Assembly: GCA_040381075.1 (NCBI GenBank)
Contig: JBEIHX010000026.1
Location: 1 to 52,762 of the forward strand
DNA: 52,762 bases
Direction of reading: 5' to 3'
Origin: JBEIHX01 sp040381075
GTDB taxonomy: Bacteria; Pseudomonadota; Alphaproteobacteria; Caulobacterales; Aquidulcibacteraceae
The position numbers were made by a program, and so were the translations under genes. Positions 43,527 to 50,895 of this stretch are shown here, piece after piece. A model generated the notes under the pieces. That model was not told the origin of the DNA. It was given only the letters and a program-made list of their open reading frames with translations, and ran no database searches. The stretch's first letter is position 1; the number at the start of each line of letters is the position of its first letter.

Positions 43527-43540
43527 TTGAGGTGGTTCAA
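43527..43540 (-). promoter_or_regulatory. FixK/FNR-type box 9 (phasin-like/BON/CBS operon)
   Basis: TTGAGGTGGTTCAA fits TTGA-N6-TCAA exactly, 59 bp upstream of ATG 43468. Class II spacing gives a start near 43492 and a 24-nt leader. Confidence 0.75.
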
Positions 43541-44035
43541 ATCGCTGTGATCGCGCCCGACTGGGAGTGTTTCAGCTCGATACGGCGATAGTCCCGGCTG
43601 GCCTCCTGGTCCATGCGGCGCGGCTGAAAGCCGTTGTCGAAACGACATCCAAACAGGCCTTGAAGTCGCCCTTGAGCGCGGCTGCGCCAGCTCGCCGCCC
43701 GGGCAGGGGATCGTGTCGTGAGATCGACGGGGCGGCAAGGTGGACTGGTGATGGGAAAAAGTGCGCCGACGGAGTGGCCGCCAGATGCCTCGGCCCCGCG
43801 CACGCAGGCGCGGGCGCAGCGGTGAAAGCGGCCTTTTCAGGTGAGGTGACAGGCAGGCGCTGAATGTCGGGCGGCAGGAAACAGGCGGGCCCGTGAGCAG
43901 ACAGACGACACTGCAGGCAGATAGATGCGCCGTAGGCGGTATGTCTGGCGGTCCGCAATGTCGTGGGCGTTGCGCCTCCTGCGTCGGGCGCTGACGCCGC
44001 ACGGCGGGTGGCGGAGGACGGATGTCCTGTCGGAG

Positions 44036-44063
44036 GCGTCAGGTCGGGGGCGTCAGGTCGGGG
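44036..44063. repeat. 14-bp tandem duplication
   Basis: Two exact copies of GCGTCAGGTCGGGG lie in the spacer about 75 bp before the perfect FNR-type box at 44139. Confidence 0.8.
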
Positions 44064-44138
44064 GCTGTCTGGGCGGCTGCGGCAAACCGGAGACCATCGG
44101 GCGAGGCCGGCAGGACCGGACCGTCGAGTGCACCCGGG

Positions 44139-44152
44139 TTGATGCGCATCAA
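44139..44152 (+). promoter_or_regulatory. FixK/FNR-type box 10, perfect palindrome (hydrolase/PRT/esterase)
   Basis: TTGATGCGCATCAA is a perfect FNR consensus palindrome (TTGAT-N4-ATCAA). It lies 137 bp before ATG 44289; class II spacing puts the start near 44187 with a roughly 100-nt leader. Confidence 0.8.
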
Positions 44153-44288
44153 CACGCGGGCGATCGGGCATCGGAGTATGTGCAGGCCGATCGGCGCCGC
44201 ACGATATGCCCGCGGCGTCCCTATCCCCCCATCGCCCCGCCTCGGCGGCGTCGGTCGGCTTCCAGTCTGGTGGTTCGAAGGGGACGCG

Positions 44289-45083
44289 ATGATGTCGGCG
44301 GTGCGTCTTGTCGATATGGGCGAACGGCTGCGTCGCATCGCATTGCCGGCATTCGCCGGCGATCACAACGCCGCCTCGCTGTTCGCGCATCGGCGGCTGA
44401 TGCGCGCCCTCAACGGCGAGCATGCGAGTCCCGGCGCCCGCGAGGTTCTGATTGGGCCACGTCGCCTGCAGGGTGTCTTTGAGGCGCCTCTGGAAGCCCA
44501 GGGGGTCATCATCCTGCCCGGCGGGCGGGTCGGGCGTGGCGACTGTGCCGGCCCTGCGGAGGCGGCGGCTTTCTTGCGCGCCTGCGGCTTCGCAACGCTG
44601 TGCGTCAACCTGCGCAACCCGACGGACGCCGCCGGTCCGCGCGCCATCGATCATGCCACGGCAGACGGCGCACGCCTGGTCGACGCGGTGGACTGGCTGC
44701 ATCGCGCCTGGCAGACCGCCCATCTGCCTGTCGCGCTGGTTGTCTGCGCCTCGCAATCCGCCGGCGCGGTCATCGCCGCCACGCAGCGCGCCGCCCGCAT
44801 ACGCACCATCGTCTCCTGGGGCGGCCTGCAGGATCTGTCGGCCCCGGTGCTGGCAGGGTTGTGCATCCCCACCCTGCTGCTTGTTGGCGCCGAAGACGCC
44901 AGGGCTGTCGCACTGAACCGGACGGCGCGTCGGCTGATGCGCCACGAGGCCCGTTTGGCTGTCGTGCCTGGGTTCCTTGACGCACTTGAGGATGCCCCGC
45001 CGGCGCGGGCGGCGCTCGATATGGCGGGGCAATGGTTGCTCGGCCAGTGGAAAGAAGCAGACGATGCAAAACGGTGTCTTTGA
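44289..45083 (+). CDS. Alpha/beta hydrolase, dienelactone-hydrolase-like
   Basis: The protein has 264 residues. It has the fold elements GVIILPGGRVGRG and VVCASQSAGAVIAA, with a Ser in a nucleophile-elbow-like position, and a LLVGAEDARAV strand. In M. tuberculosis Rv0571c a similar hydrolase region is fused to a phosphoribosyltransferase; here it overlaps the next gene by 20 bp. I chose ATG 44289 (a second ATG follows immediately), with a GAAGGGG site upstream. The reaction is unknown. Confidence 0.7.
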   Translation: MMSAVRLVDMGERLRRIALPAFAGDHNAASLFAHRRLMRALNGEHASPGAREVLIGPRRLQGVFEAPLEAQGVIILPGGRVGRGDCAGPAEAAAFLRACGFATLCVNLRNPTDAAGPRAIDHATADGARLVDAVDWLHRAWQTAHLPVALVVCASQSAGAVIAATQRAARIRTIVSWGGLQDLSAPVLAGLCIPTLLLVGAEDARAVALNRTARRLMRHEARLAVVPGFLDALEDAPPARAALDMAGQWLLGQWKEADDAKRCL

Positions 45084-45741
45084 GAACCGCCGCGAGGCGG
45101 GCCGGCGACTCGCGGAACAGATTGCGGCATGCCGGTTTGAAAATCCTGTCGTCTATGCCCTGCCGCGCGGCGGAGCGCCAATCGGCGCCGAGATCGCTGC
45201 GAGGCTCGGCGCGCCCCTCGATCTCCTGATGGTGCGCAAGATCGGCGCGCCAGGCCACGAGGACCTCGCGGTCGGCGCCATCGTCAATGGTGAACGGCCC
45301 GATATCGTGCGCAATGCGGATATTCTGGCGGCGAGCGGGATGGGGCGCGCCCAGTTCGACGCCGCCTGTGCGCGCGCGCTCGTCGAAATCGCCCGTCGGC
45401 GAACGCTGTATCTCGAAGGCGCGCCGCCGGTTCCGGCGCGCGGGGCGACGGCCATTCTGGTCGACGACGGCGTGGCCACCGGAGCGAGCATGCGCGCTGC
45501 GCTCGAAGCCGTCCGCCGGCGCGGCCCAAAACAGGTAATCGTCGCAACCACTGTCGCGGCGCGCGACACCGTCAAAGACCTCGAACGGCTTGCAGACCGG
45601 GTGTTCTGCCTCCTTACGCCCGACACCTTTGAGGCCGTCGGCCGATACTATCAGGATTTCCGGCAGCTCAGTGATGAGGATGTCGTGCGTGTGATGCGAG
45701 CGGCGCGCGCGCCCGACGCGGCGCCGGGCGTCAGCGCATGA
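45064..45741 (+). CDS. Phosphoribosyltransferase-domain protein
   Basis: The protein has 225 residues. It has FENRREAGRRLAEQI, then ALPRGGAPIGAEIAARL, and the PRPP-binding loop ILVDDGVATGASM. The family (Rv0571c/Rv2030c-type) is often fused or linked to hydrolases or erythromycin esterases. Its base substrate is unknown. It overlaps both neighbours: 20 bp with the hydrolase and ATGA with the esterase. I chose ATG 45064. Confidence 0.87.
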   Translation: MQNGVFENRREAGRRLAEQIAACRFENPVVYALPRGGAPIGAEIAARLGAPLDLLMVRKIGAPGHEDLAVGAIVNGERPDIVRNADILAASGMGRAQFDAACARALVEIARRRTLYLEGAPPVPARGATAILVDDGVATGASMRAALEAVRRRGPKQVIVATTVAARDTVKDLERLADRVFCLLTPDTFEAVGRYYQDFRQLSDEDVVRVMRAARAPDAAPGVSA

Positions 45742-47054
45742 GCCCGACTGCGCGCCTGTCCTCCGACACCGGACTGTGCGCGCTCGCCCGCACGCATGCG
45801 GCCCCACTGCCGGAACTGGGCGACGAGGACGCGTTCGCCAGCCATTTCGATCATTTTGCCGATGCGCGCGTCGTGCTTCTCGGCGAATCGACCCACGGCA
45901 CAAGCGAATTCTACCGGGCGCGCGCAGCAATCACGCGCCGGCTTGTGGATCGTCACGGGTTTCGCATCCTGGCCATCGAAGGGGATTGGCCTGACGCGGC
46001 TGAACTCGACCGCTACGTGCGCAGCCATGGCCGCTGGGGAGATCGGGACGTCTTTGTCAACTTCCCCCGTTGGATGTGGCGAAATCTGGAATTCGTGGGG
46101 TTGCTGCGCGAGCTGCGTCGCTGGAACGAAGACCACAGGCCGGATGACCGCGTCGCGATTCGCGGCCTCGATGTCTACAGCCTCCGGCAGTCCATCGCCG
46201 CCGTGCTGGATTACCTCAGCCGCATGGATCGCGGCGCAGCGCGCGCTGCCGGAGGACGTTATCGCTGCCTGCAGCCCTATCTCGACGCCCCGCAGGCCTA
46301 CGCGGCCGCAGCCCGGCGCACGGGAGGAAAGTGCGAGGACGCCGTGACGCGCCAGCTGGCTGAGCTTCTCGCACAACGCCCGCAATACGCCGCTGTCGAC
46401 GAAGAGGCCTTCCTTGACGCCGCCCAGAACGCCCGGGTGGTGTGCGCCGCGGAAGCCTACTATCGCGCACTCGCGCGCGGATCAGAGGAGAGCTGGAATC
46501 TGCGCGACAGCCACATGTTCGATACGCTCGCGCGCCTCCTCAGGACCGCGGGCGCGCACTCAAAGGCCATCGTCTGGGCGCACAATTCGCATATTGGAGA
46601 TGCGACCGCGACCGCCATGCACGAACGCGGCGAGCACAATCTGGGCAGCCTTTGCCGTGACTGTTTCGCTGATCAGATGGTCGCCATTGGTTTCCTGACC
46701 GATCGCGGCAGCGTCCTCGCCGCTGACGGGTGGGGGGAGGCCGGCGACGTCAGGAAAGTTCTCCCCGCCCTGCCGGAGTCCTGGGAGCGTGTCGTGCAGG
46801 CCAGCGGGCATGCAAGCGCCCTGATCGACTGGCGCGCCGCGCCTGAGCTGCGGGATGCGCTCTCACGGCGACGTCTCCAACGCGCCATCGGCGTCGTGTA
46901 TCGGCCCGGAACGGAGCGCGTCAGCCACTATTTTGCGGCCTCTCTCGGGCGCCAGTTCGATGCAGTGGTGTGGTTTGAGGAAACGACGGCGCTGACGCCC
47001 CTCAGCGGCGCGCCCGCGCGGGGGGCGCCAGACATTTTTCCGTTCGGTTTGTAG
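45738..47054 (+). CDS. Erythromycin-esterase family protein
   Basis: The protein has 438 residues. The active-site region reads VVLLGESTHGTSEFYRARA, and the later KAIVWAHNSHIGDATATAMHERGEHNLG is a hallmark of the family, in which His/Glu residues activate water. Some members open macrolide lactones, but most in stress loci have unknown substrates. In M. tuberculosis Rv2030c an N-terminal phosphoribosyltransferase precedes such a domain; here the same order occurs as two genes joined by ATGA. Drug resistance should not be assumed. Confidence 0.88.
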   Translation: MSPTARLSSDTGLCALARTHAAPLPELGDEDAFASHFDHFADARVVLLGESTHGTSEFYRARAAITRRLVDRHGFRILAIEGDWPDAAELDRYVRSHGRWGDRDVFVNFPRWMWRNLEFVGLLRELRRWNEDHRPDDRVAIRGLDVYSLRQSIAAVLDYLSRMDRGAARAAGGRYRCLQPYLDAPQAYAAAARRTGGKCEDAVTRQLAELLAQRPQYAAVDEEAFLDAAQNARVVCAAEAYYRALARGSEESWNLRDSHMFDTLARLLRTAGAHSKAIVWAHNSHIGDATATAMHERGEHNLGSLCRDCFADQMVAIGFLTDRGSVLAADGWGEAGDVRKVLPALPESWERVVQASGHASALIDWRAAPELRDALSRRRLQRAIGVVYRPGTERVSHYFAASLGRQFDAVVWFEETTALTPLSGAPARGAPDIFPFGL

Positions 47055-47080
47055 GGAGCCGGCCATCGCGGTCGCGGGCT

Positions 47081-47094
47081 TTGACAATTCGCAA
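47081..47094 (+). promoter_or_regulatory. FixK/FNR-type box 11 (PH-domain gene)
   Basis: TTGACAATTCGCAA fits TTGA-N6-GCAA and ends 34 bp before ATG 47129. Class II spacing would start transcription at about the ATG, so the message may be leaderless or the box may act differently here. Confidence 0.6.
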
Positions 47095-47128
47095 GGTTCG
47101 CGCTGCGTCGATGCGCCTACGGTGAGCA

Positions 47129-47536
47129 ATGGGGTATGTCGACGAGAGTCTGGCGCCTGGAGAGCAGCTGGTTCGCCAGGGTCGTCTTCATTGGATCTAC
47201 TGGGTTCGCGCGATCGCGGCCCTGCTGGTGCTGGGGGTCGTCGTCATAGGGCTCGTCTGGTTCATCAGGGATATGGTTCTGCTGGCGACGACCGAGGTCG
47301 CGCTCACCAACACCCGACTGATCCGCAAGACCGGTTTCATCGTGCGCCACGCGCGCGACCTGCAGCTCTCCAGCGTCGAGGCCGTCGATCTTGACCAGGG
47401 CCTGCTTGGCCGCGTTCTGGGCTTTGGCAGGCTACGCGTTCATGGGACGGGGCGCGACGTGTGGGTCACGCCGCTGATAGACGATCCGTTGGGGTTCCGC
47501 CGGGACCTCGAAGGCGCGCTGTCGCCCAGGGCCTGA
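47129..47536 (+). CDS. PH-domain membrane protein (bPH_2 type)
   Basis: The protein has 135 residues with two membrane segments (IYWVRAIAALLVLGVVVIGLVW) and a bacterial PH-like domain (TNTRLIRKTGFIVRHARDLQLSSVEAVDLDQGLLGRVLGFGRLRVHG). Its function is unknown; such proteins are membrane-associated and often stress-linked. The ATG at 47129 follows a GGTGAG site. Confidence 0.85.
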   Translation: MGYVDESLAPGEQLVRQGRLHWIYWVRAIAALLVLGVVVIGLVWFIRDMVLLATTEVALTNTRLIRKTGFIVRHARDLQLSSVEAVDLDQGLLGRVLGFGRLRVHGTGRDVWVTPLIDDPLGFRRDLEGALSPRA

Positions 47537-47613
47537 TCGGTCAGGCCCCTTGCCCTGCCGTTGCGCCAGGCTCTGGAAATCAGCCTGCGCCACGTTCCTG
47601 ACCGCGAGCCGCG

Positions 47614-49215
47614 TCAGCATGCAATCACGCCGCACCGCGCGGCGTCCCGGCGAAAGAACGCACAGCCTTTCAGCAGGGGCGCTGACGCCGCATGCTCAAG
47701 AAGCCGTTCCATGTCGTCGGGCGTGCATGCGCGGGGCGCACTGACTGTCTTGGAGATTGCGCCGTCGACATGGCGTTGCAGGTGCGCCGTCATCTCGATC
47801 TGGGCGTCCGGGGAGATGTCTTCCAGCGTTGCGAATGCGGGCGGACGCGCCCTGCCGGAGAGGCTGCGCCAGAGCCGCAGGGACCAGCAGTCAAGACTGA
47901 AATCCTCCTGGAGCACCCGGCGACGTACGCGCGCGCCGGCCACCGGTTCGACGCCGCTCGAGACATTTCCCGCAAGCAGGCTGATCGAACCTGCTGGAGC
48001 AATCGCCAGAAGCGACGCGTTGCGCAGGCCGTGCTTCAGAATGCCGCGGCGAATGTCCGCTGGCAGGAATTGCGCGAAGCCGCTGCGGACGAAGATGCCG
48101 GCCTCCAACGCCGGGAAGGCCCCCTTCTCGCGCGCCAGTGCAATCGAGGTGCGGTAGGCTGTGGAGGCGATCACACGCAGGATCCGTGCAGCCGCGGCGC
48201 GGCCCTGCGCCGTGTCATAGCGCTGGTTCAGCATGATCAGCGCGTCCGCAAGCCCGGTCACCCCCAAACCGATCCGTCGCGTCGCCTGCGCCTGCTGCGT
48301 CTGTGCAGCGAGAGGATAGGCCGACGCATCGACCACATCGTCAAGAAACCGCACGGCAAGGCGCGTCGCGGCGCGCAGGGCGGTCGCATCAACGCGCGCG
48401 CCCGCACCAAACGGGTCCGTAATGAACCGGACGAGGTTCAGGGATCCCAGCGTGCAGGCCCCATAGGCCGCCATGGGCGCCTCTGCGCAGGGGTTGGCCG
48501 CGCGGATGGCGCCGAGCGCCGGCAGCGGGTTCGCACGGTTGATCCGATCAATGAACAACACGCCAGGTTCTGCACAGGCGTGGGCCGCCTGTGCAATGGC
48601 GCGCCAGATCTCGCGCGCACGCCCATGCCTGCGCGCCGCCAGAAAGGCGTCATCGACGGCGACCGACAGGGTGATATGCGACAGTGTTCCTGGCCGCCGC
48701 TTGGCGTTGATGAATGCCCCGATGTCGGGGTGATCGCAGGCAAGTACAGCCATCATGGCGCCGCGACGCGGACCCTCCCGCAGCGCCCTGGCGCACAGGC
48801 GCTCCAATGTCTGCAGCGCCTCCCGTGCGCAGGGCGCTCCCCCGCTGCAGGCGCCGGAGGCGGGCAGGGGGGTGAGGTCGATCCCGAGGCCGCCGCCCGC
48901 CGCAAGCGTCCGGCCTGCTTCCGCCATCCGCCGGCGGAAGGTGTCGCGGCGCGCATCCAGGGGGCCGGATACAAAACAGGACGACAGGCAGGCCCCGGGA
49001 TGGGCCGCGCCCGCCAGGACTCGCCCGCCGGGGATAAACTGGAAGTCGCTGAGCAGGGAGGCGAAGGCGCCCCCCCAGCGCCCCGGCGCATGCTCGCCGC
49101 CGGCGATGGCCGTCGCCACCCGCAGCATTGTGGCCGCCGGCGAACGCTCGCCCGGCGCGGCGTACTTACCCCGCCAGACCGCATGGGCGGCCCGACCCAG
49201 CGCGGGTAGGCGCAC
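47614..49215 (-). CDS. Short class II (B12-dependent) ribonucleotide reductase
   Basis: The protein has about 533 residues, short for class II enzymes (NrdZ of M. tuberculosis, Rv0570, has about 690). Key residues are present (numbering from 49245): PGACLSSC (Cys86 or Cys90) and Cys264 as the redox pair, and NPCAE with radical Cys253 and Glu255. The C-terminus ends in CGVIAC, a possible redox shuttle. It reduces ribonucleotides to deoxyribonucleotides without oxygen. I place the start at GTG 49215 because class II spacing from box 12 would put the transcript start near 49238; the track-length frame to TTG 49245 would start upstream of it. The start remains uncertain. Confidence 0.83.
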   Translation of the reverse strand: MRLPALGRAAHAVWRGKYAAPGERSPAATMLRVATAIAGGEHAPGRWGGAFASLLSDFQFIPGGRVLAGAAHPGACLSSCFVSGPLDARRDTFRRRMAEAGRTLAAGGGLGIDLTPLPASGACSGGAPCAREALQTLERLCARALREGPRRGAMMAVLACDHPDIGAFINAKRRPGTLSHITLSVAVDDAFLAARRHGRAREIWRAIAQAAHACAEPGVLFIDRINRANPLPALGAIRAANPCAEAPMAAYGACTLGSLNLVRFITDPFGAGARVDATALRAATRLAVRFLDDVVDASAYPLAAQTQQAQATRRIGLGVTGLADALIMLNQRYDTAQGRAAAARILRVIASTAYRTSIALAREKGAFPALEAGIFVRSGFAQFLPADIRRGILKHGLRNASLLAIAPAGSISLLAGNVSSGVEPVAGARVRRRVLQEDFSLDCWSLRLWRSLSGRARPPAFATLEDISPDAQIEMTAHLQRHVDGAISKTVSAPRACTPDDMERLLEHAASAPLLKGCAFFRRDAARCGVIAC

Positions 49216-49272
49216 GGCGATGGGAGGACTCCGCGACACGTTCAATCAGACGCCGGGCCGACCCTGGCGGAG

Positions 49273-49286
49273 TTGACAAACCTCAA
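49273..49286 (-). promoter_or_regulatory. FixK/FNR-type box 12 (ribonucleotide reductase)
   Basis: TTGACAAACCTCAA fits TTGA-N6-TCAA, 58 bp before GTG 49215. Class II spacing gives a start near 49238 and a 23-nt leader. Confidence 0.72.
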
Positions 49287-49332
49287 GCGCCGCGAAGACG
49301 CAGGGCGGGCGCCTGGGTCGGCCTGAGGCGCC

Positions 49333-50283
49333 TCAGGGCGCAATCCGGCGGCTGTGAAAGCCCTTCCCGGCAAGAAAGGCCTGTACGCTGTCATCTCCCA
49401 GGAGATGCGCGGCGCCCACCGCAACGAAATCAATGCCCGATCCGGCCATTTCGCGCGCCAGCACCTCCGCCCAGCGTTGGTTCCTGTGCTTCAGAAGCGT
49501 ATCGTAGAGCTCGGGGTAGCGCGTGCGAACATCCTTGATCAGGACCTCCTCCAGCCTTGCGTCATCGCCTGCTTCCCAGGCTGCCTCGATGGCCTGCATC
49601 AGCTGAGGGCCCTGCGCCACCTCGTCCAGGGCTTCATAGAGCATCTGCAGGGCGACCTCGTGCGAGGTTCCCGCCAGGAAGCTGAGCTGCTCCTCGGCCG
49701 TTTCAAACCAGCGCATCCGCTTGCCTGCGGTTTCTGCGGCTGCGTCGATCTGGGTGTCGACCCCGGAGCTCGGATCGTAGCCAGCCTGCAGCAGCGGCGC
49801 CATGGCTATGGTCAAACCCGCAAACCAGGGCCGCATCCTGTCAGCCGTCGCCGGCGGCACGCCGGCGGCGCGGAGCGCCTCGCTGAGCGCCGGTGCGCGC
49901 GCCGGGTCGACCGCCTCTGACAGGCGGCGCGCCGGATCCATGCCGAAACGGACCAGCAGTGTCCCCGTCGCCGCATCCTTGGCGGGATCGATCTCGAGCT
50001 CCGTCCAGACCTCCCCGGCCTCGGCCAGCGCTGCCTGCGCTGCCTCGCCGCCCCAGGGCGCGCCAGCGCCGCGCATGTGGATCGTGCCGAAGAGATAGAT
50101 CCTGGAGTCGGCGTCCTCCACCACCCACAGGGCAGGCGTCAGGGGCGTCGCGCGCGCCTGCGGACCTGCCAGCGCGCTCATCGTGAAGGCGACGACTGCG
50201 CAGATCGCCGCGCCCGCTCGCACTATGCCGCCCGTCATCCCGCCTGCCATCCCGCCTGCCATCCCATCAGAAACCTCGGTCAT
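49333..50283 (-). CDS. TraB/GumN family protein
   Basis: The protein has about 316 residues. It begins with a signal-like hydrophobic stretch (AAICAVVAFTMSALAG), then ALWVVEDADSRIYLFGTIHM, a hallmark of the TraB/GumN (Tiki-related) family with a conserved GTxH, and ends GIDFVAVGAAHLLGDDSVQAFLAGKGF with the second family His. Tiki proteins are metalloproteases; bacterial members are poorly known. I chose ATG 50283; TTG 50298 and later ATGs in an MAGG repeat are alternatives. Confidence 0.83.
   Translation of the reverse strand: MTEVSDGMAGGMAGGMTGGIVRAGAAICAVVAFTMSALAGPQARATPLTPALWVVEDADSRIYLFGTIHMRGAGAPWGGEAAQAALAEAGEVWTELEIDPAKDAATGTLLVRFGMDPARRLSEAVDPARAPALSEALRAAGVPPATADRMRPWFAGLTIAMAPLLQAGYDPSSGVDTQIDAAAETAGKRMRWFETAEEQLSFLAGTSHEVALQMLYEALDEVAQGPQLMQAIEAAWEAGDDARLEEVLIKDVRTRYPELYDTLLKHRNQRWAEVLAREMAGSGIDFVAVGAAHLLGDDSVQAFLAGKGFHSRRIAP
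50236..50264. repeat. 12-bp tandem array near the GumN start
   Basis: CATCCCGCCTGC is repeated twice plus a partial, encoding MAGG repeats at the N-terminus of the TraB/GumN gene. Several in-frame ATGs come from the repeat, leaving the start codon ambiguous. Confidence 0.88.
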
Positions 50284-50298
50284 CCAGTCAGAAATCAA

Positions 50299-50895
50299 AA
50301 CCAGGGCGCCATCAACGCCGGAACGCCGCCCCCCACTGTGCGCGACGTCGCCCCTGCACCGTATCTGCGACGTCGCTGCGTTGCTTAACGCCGCCCATTC
50401 ACATGCTGCATGCGGATGCTCCTGATGTCACCCATGCAGATGGTGTCACCTATGCAGATCAGGCGCCCGCGCGATCGGGCGCGCCCTTGTCGCTGCGCGC
50501 GGGTGTTCGCGTGGAGCCGCGCAGCGCGCGCGTTTCGCCAGGCTTCCGGCCGCGACCCGGCGCCTGATGACCATGACCATATCAGCGCCATCCAGCACCG
50601 CCCGCAGCCGACGTCCTCAGGCAGACCCGGCGCCGCCCAGACCTCCATCGCGCCACAGACGCCGGGCGCGCTGCGGACGCCGGGCGCGCTGCGGACGCGA
50701 CGGCTGTCGGGGCTGCTCCCATTGGCCTGCGCAGCCGCACAGGAGCGCCCGCACGCTGGTTGAACCCGCTTGATCCGCCCCGCTTGGCGCCATCGCCGGC
50801 ATCGCCGGCATCGCCGCGGCGGCGCGGCTGCGCTACCATCGGCGCTCTGTGATTCGCGCCGCCATGCGGCGACAGCCGCGAGATGCGCCTGCGGA
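50299..50895. other. Divergent spacer rich in tandem repeats, no gene seen
   Basis: About 600 bp lie between the GumN and J-domain genes. It carries the 18-bp duplication at 50658 and a 9-bp array (CATCGCCGG x3, about 50791-50817). Frames here are Arg/Pro-rich shadows. Confidence 0.55.
50658..50693. repeat. 18-bp tandem duplication
   Basis: Two exact copies of GACGCCGGGCGCGCTGCG lie in the divergent spacer upstream of the J-domain gene. Confidence 0.9.

Larger units (their letters stand above)
43469..44288. other. Divergent promoter region with no gene seen
   Basis: This 820-bp spacer lies between the BON/CBS operon and the hydrolase trio. It holds FixK-type boxes 9 and 10 and a 14-bp duplication at 44036-44063. 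Frames through the middle are Arg/Ala-rich and match nothing I know. A degraded gene cannot be excluded. Confidence 0.5.

Noticed and set aside
43572..45032. 486-residue minus-strand frame
   Set aside because: It is antisense to the hydrolase gene and crosses the promoter with the perfect FNR box.
45738..47054. Macrolide resistance gene
   Set aside because: The family match is real, but the stress-island context and linkage to a phosphoribosyltransferase make drug resistance an unsupported claim.
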